Assembly (NCBI RefSeq): GCF_036231355.1 | Contig: NZ_CP109496.1 | Coordinates: 2,728,001-2,792,000 of the forward strand | Direction: 5' to 3' | From: Streptomyces sp. NBC_01431 | GTDB taxonomy: Bacteria; Actinomycetota; Actinomycetes; Streptomycetales; Streptomycetaceae | DNA: 64,000 nucleotides | In this document: piece by piece, positions 41,408 to 49,383 of the stretch | Layout of the letters: the number at the start of each line of letters is the position of its first letter | Numbering within the stretch: position 1 is the stretch's first letter | Position numbers and translations under genes: made by a program | The notes under the pieces: model-generated | Databases searched by the model: none | Told to the model about the DNA's origin: nothing | Seen by the model: the letters and a program-made list of their open reading frames with translations, nothing else

Positions 41408-42211
41408 TCAGACCCGCAGCCAGGTCCTGCGGTCCCTCGCCGTCCAGTACAGGGACTCGATGTCGGCCGGTTTGAGTACGCCGCCGAGGCGGGCGAGGTC
41501 CGGAAGCTCGGTGTCCTTGAGCACGCTCACGTCGCCGGCGCCGGATGGGCCGGGCTCCACTCGGTCCGCGCCGACCAGGACCAGCACCGGGCGCACCGCG
41601 GTCGCGAGAGCCAGGGAGGCGCGTTCGGCTTCGTGGCGCGTGCCGCGCAGGACGGGCGCGGGGGCCGCGCGGCCCACGGTGACCAACGGGTCGGCGATCC
41701 GTACCCGGTGGCGGCGGGCGTTCAGGGCGCGGATGGCGAGGACTCCTGCCGGGCCGACCAGGAGGTGGTCGATCCTGGCTCCGCCCGGCAGCGGAACGGA
41801 GTGCAGGACCCGCCAGCCCGCGGCTTCGAGGCGTTCGAGGGCGGCCCCGGTGTGCTGTTGCGCGGCCAGCTCCCGGCGCCGCGGGTCGGTCCTGAAGCGC
41901 TGCGCGGCTCCGTACCGCTCCAGCTCGGTCAGGAGCGCCTCGCCGGGCCGGTTGGGGGCGAGGTCGTCGTCCGGGTGGAGGGAGAGCCGGGCCAGTTCGG
42001 CCGGGGTCGGCACGGGCGGCGGACCGACGACAAGCTCCCCGACGACATAGGGGCGCAGCGCGGCCAGCACCTCGTCCTGGAAGGCGGTGAGCAGCAGGCA
42101 GACGCGTCCGGTGTCGCGGTCGTACCAGGCGGCGCTGCGGCCGTCGGGCAGGCTGACGTACAGTCGCGCCTGTCCGTGCCGGTGCACCGGTGTGACCCGT
42201 AGCCCTGCCAT
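41408..42211 (-). CDS. NERD domain (nuclease-related) protein
   Basis: 267 residues. The C-terminal half (from about 120: GAALERLEAAGWRVLHSVPL, RIDHLLVGPAGVLAI) carries the NERD fold, related to PD-(D/E)XK nucleases. The usual lysine dyad after the Asp (as DxK/SKxY) is replaced by RALNARRHRV, so activity is uncertain. The N-terminal ~110 residues look like a separate actinobacterial domain (WYDRDTGRVCLL). ATG 42211 is preferred; ATG 42217 is equally possible. It converges with the DNA ligase gene across 68 bp. A DNA role next to NHEJ genes is only suggestive. Confidence 0.75.
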   Translation of the reverse strand: MAGLRVTPVHRHGQARLYVSLPDGRSAAWYDRDTGRVCLLLTAFQDEVLAALRPYVVGELVVGPPPVPTPAELARLSLHPDDDLAPNRPGEALLTELERYGAAQRFRTDPRRRELAAQQHTGAALERLEAAGWRVLHSVPLPGGARIDHLLVGPAGVLAIRALNARRHRVRIADPLVTVGRAAPAPVLRGTRHEAERASLALATAVRPVLVLVGADRVEPGPSGAGDVSVLKDTELPDLARLGGVLKPADIESLYWTARDRRTWLRV

Positions 42212-42363
42212 TCCCATCACCCCACGACGACCATGGGAACAGCCCGATGCCCACCAGGGCAATAAGCCGGGCGGCCATCCCCACAACACGATGGACGCGG
42301 GGCGGTCACGGCCGCGACACTGACGCGCGACACGCAGACAGTCATCCGGGAGGGGAACACTCA

Positions 42364-42669
42364 ATGATCATCTTTGGTACCCGTCGCTATCTCCACCAGC
42401 TCGCCATGCTCACGTTGGTGTGCGGCAACTGCGGAAATCCGTCCGCGCACGCGCTGCGCAAGTACGTCACGAAGTTCACGCTGTTCTTCGTGCCGCTGTT
42501 CCCCTTCTCCACGTCGTTCCGCACTCAGTGCACGTTCTGCGGTCTTGAGCAGCAGATCACCAAGCAGCAGGCCGACGGGCTGCTCGCGCAGCAGGCCGCG
42601 CCGCAGCAGACGTACGGCCAGCAGCCGCAGCCGGGTCAGATGCAGGGCCAGAACCCGTACCAGCAGTAG
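42364..42669 (+). CDS. Zinc-ribbon protein with Gln-rich tail
   Basis: 101 residues. Two CxxC pairs, CGNCG (about 20-24) and CTFCG (about 57-61), make a zinc ribbon, with a hydrophobic stretch KFTLFFVPLFPF between them and a Gln/Pro-rich C-terminus (LLAQQAAPQQTYGQQPQPGQ). ATG 42364 has GGGAGGGG upstream. Small zinc-ribbon proteins of this type are conserved in Streptomyces without assigned function. The hydrophobic stretch may be membrane-associated. Confidence 0.82.
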   Translation: MIIFGTRRYLHQLAMLTLVCGNCGNPSAHALRKYVTKFTLFFVPLFPFSTSFRTQCTFCGLEQQITKQQADGLLAQQAAPQQTYGQQPQPGQMQGQNPYQQ

Positions 42670-42698
42670 CGGGCGGGGGGGGCGGGCGCCGCGCGCCT

Positions 42699-42986
42699 GC
42701 GAACCGGGTCGCGCACTACGACACCGCGGACGGCCCGGCGCTGATGCGCAATGTGCGGGACATGTCGGTCGGGGACACCATCGAGGTCGGCAGGGCGGAC
42801 GGCTCGACCGCCGTATTCAAGATCAGGGAAAGCGAGCAGGTGGGCAAAAAGGACTTTCCAATGAATAAGGTTTACGGGACGACCGACCGCCCCGAGCTCC
42901 GCCTCACCACCTGCGGCGGCCCCATCCAGGACGGTCACCGCTCGGCCAACATCATCTTCTATGCCGACCTCCTGAGGGCGTGGTAA
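42699..42986 (+). pseudogene. C-terminal fragment of a class F (SrtF/E-like) sortase
   Basis: One frame reads VAHYDTADGPALMRNVRDMS, VGDTIEVGRADGSTAVFKI, VYGTTDRPELRLTTCGGPI and SANIIFYADLLRAW to TAA at 42984. The His of AHYDT, the Cys of TTCGG and the Arg just after it correspond to the sortase catalytic triad. The N-terminal ~100 residues with signal/TM anchor are gone: the sequence begins in a GC tract 30 bp after the zinc-ribbon stop, with no start or ribosome site for the catalytic part. An internal ATG 42744 would lose the His. A non-functional remnant. Confidence 0.72.
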
Positions 42987-43053
42987 TTCCGGGCCCTCCG
43001 GCGATGACCGGTGGAAGGTGAAATAGCCTGGGTCCCCGCACGACAGGAGCACC

Positions 43054-43839
43054 TTGACCCGCCACCACCGCATCGCACTCATGGCACCCCTGCTGACCGC
43101 AGCGGGTGTTCTGGTGCTGTCCGGCTGCGGCGGGGCCGGGCACCTGGAGAGTTCGGGCGCCACACCGACGGCCGTCGGCCCGATACGCCTGTGGCCGGAT
43201 CTGCCCGCCGCGACGGCGACCCCCAATGACTTCGGCCCGAACGCGGAGCAGGTGCCCGGGATCAGGGTGAGCGGCGGCGACGTCCACAAGCTGAACCCGG
43301 TCGCGGTGGTGCAGGCCGAGGTGAGGGCGCACCCGAACAGCTACAGCGGCAGCGACGGGCTCTACGACGAAACGGTTCGCCAGCTCAACTCCTGCAAGCA
43401 GAAGCCGGGCAGCTGCCCGGTGCTCAAGCCCTACTACCGGGACCTGACCGGGGACGGCAAGGACGAGCTGATCGTCGGCATCAGGATGCCCGACCAGCAG
43501 CTCGCCGTGCGCTGCTACATGCCGGCCAAGGACGGCGGACTGATCCGCATCATGGCCACCTCCGAGCAGGCCACCCGGGTCGACGTGGCCGGCCGCGACG
43601 TCATCGTGCGCTCGGTGGCGGACGGCATGCCCGGATACGAGTACCGCACCGCCTGGTCCTGGGACGACCACCAGCAGGCGATGCTTCCCACCCGGGACGA
43701 GATCGTGCGCACCAAGCCGGGCAAGGCCCCCGGCGGCAGCAAGCATCCCGGTCCGTCCGGCGCCGGCCAGTCGCCGTCGCCGAAGAAGAAGCCCCCGACG
43801 GCGAACCCGCCGGACCCCAGCACGGCGGACGCCCCATGA
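43054..43839 (+). CDS. cseA: CseA-like lipoprotein
   Basis: 261 residues from TTG 43054 (GGAG upstream). The signal peptide has lipobox LSGC (about 22-25). The mature part ends in a disordered Lys/Pro-rich tail. Blocks such as YYRDLTGDGKDELIVGI, DVAGRDVIVRSVADG and AWSWDDHQQA resemble CseA, the lipoprotein that negatively controls cell-envelope stress signalling. The stop overlaps the CseC-like kinase start (ATGA). cseB and sigE are not present. The CseA identity rests on recalled similarity and on context. Confidence 0.72.
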   Translation: MTRHHRIALMAPLLTAAGVLVLSGCGGAGHLESSGATPTAVGPIRLWPDLPAATATPNDFGPNAEQVPGIRVSGGDVHKLNPVAVVQAEVRAHPNSYSGSDGLYDETVRQLNSCKQKPGSCPVLKPYYRDLTGDGKDELIVGIRMPDQQLAVRCYMPAKDGGLIRIMATSEQATRVDVAGRDVIVRSVADGMPGYEYRTAWSWDDHQQAMLPTRDEIVRTKPGKAPGGSKHPGPSGAGQSPSPKKKPPTANPPDPSTADAP

Positions 43840-45182
43840 AATCGCCCCGCATATCGCGGCTCCCCCGCATGCCGCTGCCCGCCTGGACGGCGACGCTCAC
43901 CTGGAAGGCCGCGGTGTTCATCACCGCGATGTGCTGCGCGCTCGCGACACTGCTCGGCGTCCTGGTGCACGTGTCGGTGACCCGGCAGACGGTCGGCGAG
44001 GCCCGCGGCAAGGCGCTCGCCAAGCTGACCGACGTCACCCAGATGTACGAGGCCGGCGAGCAGCTGCCGCGCGACGCCGGTATCGACCTGCCCCAGCTGC
44101 CGCCCTCGCTGCGCGCGCTCGCCGTCTCCGGCAAGCGCGGCACCCTGGTCGACGACGACAACGGCCGTCCGACGATGTGGGCGGCGGGGCCGGCCGACGG
44201 CAGGGCGATCGCCGCGGAGATCGACTACACCCAGAGCGCCCGCACCATCAACGGACTCGACAAGGCCATCTTCGGCTCGTCCATCCTGGCCATCGGCGCG
44301 ACCCTCCTGGTCGGGGTCTTCGCGGTCACCCGGATCACCCGGCGGCTGCACCAGACGGCGACGGTGGCCCGCCGGATCGAGGCGGGCGATCTCGACGCCC
44401 GGGTCAACGACCCCCGCACCAAGGACCCCTCCCGCCCCCAGGACGAAGTCGCAACGGTGGCCGGCGCCCTGGACACCATGGCCTCCACGCTCCAGGGCAA
44501 ACTGCTCAGCGAACAGCGCTTCACCGCCGACGTGGCGCACGAGCTGCGCACCCCGCTGACCGGTCTGCACGCCGCCGCCGAACTGCTTCCCGCGGGCCGG
44601 CCGGCCGAGTTGGTGCGCGACCGGGTGCAGGCGATGCGCTCGCTCACCGAGGACCTCCTGGAGATCTCCCGGCTCGACGCGGGCAGCGAGCGGGTCGACC
44701 TGGACCTCCAGCACCTGGCCCCGGTGGTGGAGCGGGTGGTGCGCGCCTCGGTCGCCTCGGGGACCGCCGAGCAGGACACCACCCTCACGGTGGTGCGGGA
44801 CGCCTGTGTGGAGACCGACAAGCGGCGCCTGGAGCGGGTCATCGGCAACCTGGTCGCCAACGCCCACAAGCACGGCAAGGCACCGGTCGAACTGACGGTG
44901 CACGGCCCGGTCATCACCGTCCGCGATCACGGCGCGGGCTATCCGGAGTACCTGCTCGACCACGGGCCCCAGCGCTTCCGCACCGACGCCGGGAGCAAGG
45001 GGCACGGCCTCGGGCTGACCATCGCGGTGGGACAGGCGGCGGTGCTCGGCGCCCAACTGACCTTCGCCAACGCCTCGGACGGCGGGGCGGTGGCCCGCCT
45101 CGAACTCCCCGAGTACGTCAGCTTCGAGGCACCCGGCGCGCCGGGCTCCACCGAGGACCCGCAGAGCCCCCACTCAAAGTGA
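43836..45182 (+). CDS. cseC: CseC-like sensor histidine kinase
   Basis: 448 residues. A basic N-terminus, TM1 (about 25-45), an extracellular sensor of ~110 residues, TM2 (about 150-172), HAMP (RITRRLHQTATVARRIEAGD), H-box ADVAHELRTPLTG (His ~235), and a HATPase with NLVANAHKHG, the G1 box VRDHGAGYP and G2 GHGLGLTIAVG. The WTATLTWKAAVF start, RPTMWAAGP and HGPQRFRTDAGSKGHGLGL closely recall CseC, the kinase for sigma-E induction under cell-wall stress. There is no response regulator adjacent. ATG overlaps cseA. Confidence 0.82.
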   Translation: MKSPRISRLPRMPLPAWTATLTWKAAVFITAMCCALATLLGVLVHVSVTRQTVGEARGKALAKLTDVTQMYEAGEQLPRDAGIDLPQLPPSLRALAVSGKRGTLVDDDNGRPTMWAAGPADGRAIAAEIDYTQSARTINGLDKAIFGSSILAIGATLLVGVFAVTRITRRLHQTATVARRIEAGDLDARVNDPRTKDPSRPQDEVATVAGALDTMASTLQGKLLSEQRFTADVAHELRTPLTGLHAAAELLPAGRPAELVRDRVQAMRSLTEDLLEISRLDAGSERVDLDLQHLAPVVERVVRASVASGTAEQDTTLTVVRDACVETDKRRLERVIGNLVANAHKHGKAPVELTVHGPVITVRDHGAGYPEYLLDHGPQRFRTDAGSKGHGLGLTIAVGQAAVLGAQLTFANASDGGAVARLELPEYVSFEAPGAPGSTEDPQSPHSK

Positions 45183-45271
45183 CGCTTTGCGGACTCCAAG
45201 TTGCGAATTTAATGTGAGGCAGGCGAGTTGAAGGCCGTTCAGGTGCGGCCCCGCCCCATCCAGGAGGCACC

Positions 45272-45613
45272 ATGTCCCTGCGCTCCCCCCTTGCCGCACT
45301 AGGCCTCGTGCTGGCCACCGGCGCCGTCGCCGTCCTCACCTCGGCGACGCCCGCCGTCGCCGAGGAGTCCGCCCACCACGACTTCAAGGGCCGCGTCACC
45401 GCCACGTCCGGCCTGCTCCTGCGTGACCGGCCCACCCGGAGCAGCAGAATCGTCGGTATGGCGCCCTACGGCTCGATCGTGCACATCTTCTGCAAGACCG
45501 GCGGCGACCATGTCAACGGGAACGACCTCTGGTACCTGCTCACCGACGGCACCTGGGCCTGGGCCTCCGCCTTCTACATCGACAACATCGGGCCCGCCCC
45601 CCGCTGGTGCTGA
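45272..45613 (+). CDS. Secreted SH3-domain protein
   Basis: 113 residues. A Sec signal peptide (about 1-30, cleavage near AVA-EE) and a short bacterial SH3-like domain (VTATSGLLLRDRPTRSSRIV, DLWYLLTDGTWAWASAFYI). ATG 45272 with AGGAGG upstream. Likely a small exported wall-associated protein. It is preceded by the kinase gene after 89 bp, and the next genes are on the opposite strand. Confidence 0.85.
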   Translation: MSLRSPLAALGLVLATGAVAVLTSATPAVAEESAHHDFKGRVTATSGLLLRDRPTRSSRIVGMAPYGSIVHIFCKTGGDHVNGNDLWYLLTDGTWAWASAFYIDNIGPAPRWC

Positions 45614-45622
45614 CCCGGCCCT

Positions 45623-45886
45623 TCACCCACCGAGCAGCTTGGACTTCGCGGTCGCGAACTCCTCGGGCGTAAGGAGTCCTTCCCTGGCCATGTCACCCAG
45701 ACGGCTCAGCCGGTCCGCGATGTCCGCGCCGCCCCGGGCCACCGGCGCGGGCGGCGCGGCGGCCGCGGTCCGCGCCTGGCGGTCGGCGGCATAGGCGGGG
45801 CTGCCGGACAACAGACCGCGCAGCAGCGGCGCGCCCTCGGGGCGCGACAGGGGCTGGTCCTCGGGACGGACGGGCCTCACGTACAT
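45623..45886 (-). CDS. SHOCT domain protein
   Basis: 87 residues, ending in a SHOCT motif (IADRLSRLGDMAREGLLTPE, then EFATAKSKLL), a short helical module that mediates oligomerisation. The N-terminus is Pro/Ala-rich. 3 bp after the DUF6325 gene stop and therefore co-transcribed with it. The pair is common in Streptomyces. Function unknown. Confidence 0.82.
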   Translation of the reverse strand: MYVRPVRPEDQPLSRPEGAPLLRGLLSGSPAYAADRQARTAAAAPPAPVARGGADIADRLSRLGDMAREGLLTPEEFATAKSKLLGG

Positions 45887-45889
45887 GAC

Positions 45890-46333
45890 TCAGTCCTCCG
45901 ACGGTCCGGTCGAAGGGGCCGCGGCCAGTGCCGCGAGCCCCGCTTTCACCTCGGCGAGGCGCCCCTGCGGGATGCGTACCGACGCCGCGATGCGCCCGCC
46001 GGCCTCCCGTACCGCGTCGGCCGCCTCCGCCGCCCAGAGGTGCTCGATCAGGACGAGCAGCGCGCAGTTGCCCCGGTCGAGCAGCCCGGCCGATTCGGCG
46101 ACGTCCTCCGGGCCGATGAGCCGGCTCGCGTCCCGGCCGCCGAGCAGACCCTGGAGTTCCGAGAAATCGTCGAGCTCGGCGGCCAGCACCTGCCCGCCCG
46201 CGGTCTTCGTGACGACCAGCGCATCGATCAGACAGACCGCGCCGGACCTGCGCAGGGCACCCAGTGCGGCGATGGCCCGCACCCTCAACTGCTCCTCGGG
46301 AAAGGCGAGGACGATGAACTCCACAGGCCCCAT
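45890..46333 (-). CDS. DUF6325 family protein
   Basis: 147 residues, soluble. GPVEFIVLAFPEE at the start, RRSGAVCLIDALVVTKTAGG, ALLVLIEHLWAAEAADAVRE and GGRIAASVRIP match the DUF6325 family as I know it. ATG 46333 with GGAGG upstream. It forms an operon with the SHOCT gene. Function unknown; membrane- or stress-related roles have been guessed for relatives. Confidence 0.82.
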   Translation of the reverse strand: MGPVEFIVLAFPEEQLRVRAIAALGALRRSGAVCLIDALVVTKTAGGQVLAAELDDFSELQGLLGGRDASRLIGPEDVAESAGLLDRGNCALLVLIEHLWAAEAADAVREAGGRIAASVRIPQGRLAEVKAGLAALAAAPSTGPSED

Positions 46334-46429
46334 GACGCGGCCACCTCCTTGACGGACCGTCAGGCATTGCTGCTCGGCACCCTATGACATACACGGACAT
46401 AAGCCCGCCGTCTTGCTACGTTGCCTGGC

Positions 46430-47821
46430 ATGACCGCACCGTCGGCGGCGGACGACCCCCCGCCCCAGCTCCGCCGCCCCAAGCAGCGCGGGGTCGAACT
46501 CTCGCTGCTCGTCGGTGCCGTCCTCATCGTGGTGTCCGGTTACGTGGACGTGGGCCTGGCCAAGAACGGCGCCGTGCCCCCGGACGCCCTGCGTTACGGC
46601 GCCGGGCTCGGCCTGCTCGCCCTCCTCGCCCACCTCGTGGTCCGCTTCCGCGCCCCGTACGCCGACCCCTTGCTGCTGCCGATCGCGGTGCTGCTCAACG
46701 GGCTCGGTCTGGTGCTGATCTACCGGCTCGACCTGGAGACCCCGGGCAGCCGGGCAGCCCCCGCCCAGCTGGTCTGGTCGACGCTCGGGGTCGCCCTGTT
46801 CCTCACCGTCGTCCTGGTCCTGCGCGACCACCGCGTCCTGGCGCGCTACGCCTACCTCTCGGTGGCCGCCGCGCTCGGCCTGATGCTGGTCCCGGTGTTC
46901 TTCCCCGCGGTCAACGGCGCCAAGATCTGGATCAGGCTGGGCGGCTACTCCTTCCAGCCCGCGGAGTTCGCGAAGATCCTGCTCGTCGTCTTCTTCGCCG
47001 CCTACCTCGCGGCCAACCGCAACGCGCTGGCCTACGCCGGGCGCAGGATCTGGCGGCTGCAACTGCCCACCGGACGCGTGCTCGGCCCGATCGTGGCGAT
47101 CTGGCTGCTGAGCGTGGGTGTCCTCGTCCTCGAACGCGACCTCGGCACCTCGCTGCTCTTCTTCGGCCTCTTCGTGATCATGCTCTACGTGGCGACCGGG
47201 CGCATCGGGTGGATCGCGGTGGGCCTGCTGCTCGCGTCGGTCGGCGCGGCGGCGGTCGGCATGCTGGAACCCCATGTGCACAGCCGCGTCACCGACTGGC
47301 TGAACCCGTACGCCACCATCGAGGCGGGCCTCGGCCCCAGCCAGCTCGTCCAGTCGCTGTTCGCCTTCGCGGCCGGCGGCATGCTCGGCTCGGGGCTCGG
47401 CCTCGGCCACTCCATCCTGATCGGCTTCGCCGCGAAGTCCGACTTCATCCTGGCCACCGCGGGCGAGGAACTCGGCATGTCCGGGCTGACCGCGATCTTC
47501 CTGCTGTACGCGCTCCTCGTCGCCCGGGGCTACCGGGCCGGGCTCTGCCTGATCGGCCCGTTCGGGCGGCTGCTCGCGATCGGCCTCGCGTCGATCCCGG
47601 CGCTCCAGGTGTTCGTGATCGCGGGCGGCGTGATGGGGCTCATCCCGCTCACCGGCATGGCGATGCCCTTCCTCGCGCAGGGCGGCTCGTCCGTGGTCAC
47701 CAACTGGATCATCGTGGGGCTGCTCATCCGGATCAGCGACTGCGCCCGCAGGCCCCTGCCCGTGGTCGAACCCGGCGTCATCGCACGCCATCACACCTCA
47801 TTGGAGGGCAGCGGCAAGTGA
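46430..47821 (+). CDS. FtsW/RodA/SpoVE-family peptidoglycan polymerase
   Basis: 463 residues, ten TM helices. Conserved SEDS features include the FFPAVNGAKIWIRLGGYSFQ, PAEFAKILLVVF block, the Asp/Glu-rich loop ERDLGTSLLFFG, AAKSDFILATAGEELG, and PFLAQGGSSVVTN. SEDS proteins polymerise glycan strands with a partner class B PBP, which here is the next gene, overlapped by a GTGA. ATG 46430; no ribosome site is visible, so translation may be leaderless. A sporulation or growth-specific SEDS-PBP pair is likely. Confidence 0.92.
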   Translation: MTAPSAADDPPPQLRRPKQRGVELSLLVGAVLIVVSGYVDVGLAKNGAVPPDALRYGAGLGLLALLAHLVVRFRAPYADPLLLPIAVLLNGLGLVLIYRLDLETPGSRAAPAQLVWSTLGVALFLTVVLVLRDHRVLARYAYLSVAAALGLMLVPVFFPAVNGAKIWIRLGGYSFQPAEFAKILLVVFFAAYLAANRNALAYAGRRIWRLQLPTGRVLGPIVAIWLLSVGVLVLERDLGTSLLFFGLFVIMLYVATGRIGWIAVGLLLASVGAAAVGMLEPHVHSRVTDWLNPYATIEAGLGPSQLVQSLFAFAAGGMLGSGLGLGHSILIGFAAKSDFILATAGEELGMSGLTAIFLLYALLVARGYRAGLCLIGPFGRLLAIGLASIPALQVFVIAGGVMGLIPLTGMAMPFLAQGGSSVVTNWIIVGLLIRISDCARRPLPVVEPGVIARHHTSLEGSGK

Positions 47822-49263
47822 TCCGGTACATCCGGCGGGCAGCCGGTTTCTGTCTGGTGCTGCTGGTGGCGCTACTCGTCAACGCGGCCCGCATCCAGGT
47901 CCTGGGGGCCGACGCGCTCGACAGCAACCCGGCCAACCGCCGGGTGGCCATTGCCCGTTACCACCAGCCGCGCGGCGCCATCATGGTCGGCGAGGAGAGC
48001 GTCACCGGCTCGAAGGACACAGGACAGCCGCTGCGGTACGAGCGGACGTACAAGAACGGGCCGCTGTACGCATCGGTCACCGGATACGCCTCGCAGACGT
48101 ACGGCACGACGCTGGTCGAGAACGCCGAGGACAGCGTCCTGGCGGGCACCTCTCCGCTCCTGTCGCCGTTCCCGCTGTGGCATCGCCGGTGGGCGGGCGG
48201 GCGGGCCGTCACCACCATCAAGGCGTCGATGCAGCGGGCCGCGTACGACGGTCTGGGCGGCAGGAAGGGCGCGGTGGCGGCGATCGAGCCGTCGACGGGG
48301 CGGATCCTGGCCCTGGTCAGCAGCCCCTCCTACGATCCCGGGGTGCTGTCGGGGACGGGCCGGGCCGTGGCGAACACCTGGTCACGGCTCACCCGGGACC
48401 CCAACCAGCCGATGCTGAACCGGGCGATCCGCCAGACATATCCGCCCGGCTCCGCCTTCAAGATCGTGACGGCGGCGGCCGTGCTCGACACGGGCACGGT
48501 CACCGACGTGAACGCGCCGACCGACACGCCCGATCCGTATGTGCTGCCGAACACGAAGACCACGCTCCCCAACGAGGTCAGCGGCTGCGAGAACGCCTCG
48601 CTCGCGTACGCGGTCACCTTCTCCTGCAACACCGTGATGGCCGGGCTCGGGGTGAAGGTGGGGCTCGCCAGAATGCTGGACGCGGTGGGGAAGTTCGGCT
48701 TCAACGACACCAGGATCAGGATTCCCTCGGGGGTCGCCAAGTCGAACTTCGACACCCGGATGAGCCCGGACCAACTGGCGCTCTCCTCCATCGGCCAGTT
48801 CGACACGACGGCCACCCCGCTCCAGATGGCGATGGTCTCGGCGGCGGTCGCCAACGGCGGGGAGCTCAAGTACCCCTATCTGGTGGACCGTACGACGACG
48901 TCGGGCGGCCGCACCGTCTCCACGACCGCCCGGCGGACCTACCGCCAGGCGATGAATCCGGCGACCGCGTTCCAGTTGCGCCAGCTCATGGTGGACGTGG
49001 TGCAGACCGGGACCGGCATGAGTGCGGCGATCCCCGGGGCGACGGTCGGCGGCAAGACCGGCACCGCCCAGAACGGCGTCGGCAACACCGGCACCCCGTA
49101 CGCCTGGTTCATCTCCTGGGCCAAGGCCGACGACGCGGCTCAGCCCGCGGTCGCGGTGGCGGTCGTGGTGGAGGACGCGTCGGTGAAGCGGGGCGACGTC
49201 AGCGGCGGCGGCGACGCGGCACCGATCGCGAAGGCGGTGATGGCGGCGGCCCTGGCAAAGTGA
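47818..49263 (+). CDS. Class B penicillin-binding protein (transpeptidase)
   Basis: 481 residues. A TM anchor (about 10-25), a short dimerisation region (RGAIMVGEESVTGS), and a transpeptidase domain with SxxK in PPGSAFKIV (Ser ~212), SxN in FSCNTVM, and KTG in GGKTGTAQNG. Cross-links peptides of new peptidoglycan. GTG overlaps the SEDS gene stop, so the two are made together. About PBP2/PbpA length. It would be a beta-lactam target. Confidence 0.93.
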   Translation: MIRYIRRAAGFCLVLLVALLVNAARIQVLGADALDSNPANRRVAIARYHQPRGAIMVGEESVTGSKDTGQPLRYERTYKNGPLYASVTGYASQTYGTTLVENAEDSVLAGTSPLLSPFPLWHRRWAGGRAVTTIKASMQRAAYDGLGGRKGAVAAIEPSTGRILALVSSPSYDPGVLSGTGRAVANTWSRLTRDPNQPMLNRAIRQTYPPGSAFKIVTAAAVLDTGTVTDVNAPTDTPDPYVLPNTKTTLPNEVSGCENASLAYAVTFSCNTVMAGLGVKVGLARMLDAVGKFGFNDTRIRIPSGVAKSNFDTRMSPDQLALSSIGQFDTTATPLQMAMVSAAVANGGELKYPYLVDRTTTSGGRTVSTTARRTYRQAMNPATAFQLRQLMVDVVQTGTGMSAAIPGATVGGKTGTAQNGVGNTGTPYAWFISWAKADDAAQPAVAVAVVVEDASVKRGDVSGGGDAAPIAKAVMAAALAK

Positions 49264-49337
49264 GCACCTCGGCCCGCGGTGACAGGGGGGCTCGGCCCAC
49301 CCAGCGGGAATCCGTGATCACCGGACGAAAAGGTGGA

Positions 49338-49373
49338 GCCGGGTCGCGCCTTTGGCGGGATGGCGCGACCGGC
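49338..49373. terminator. Bidirectional hairpin between convergent genes
   Basis: Arms 49338-49350 and 49362-49373 pair over 12 positions with one bulged G, with an 11-base loop. It sits between the convergent PBP and diiron genes, 75 bp after one stop and 10 bp after the other. No T-run. Confidence 0.5.
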
Positions 49374-49383
49374 ACGGAAGTCC

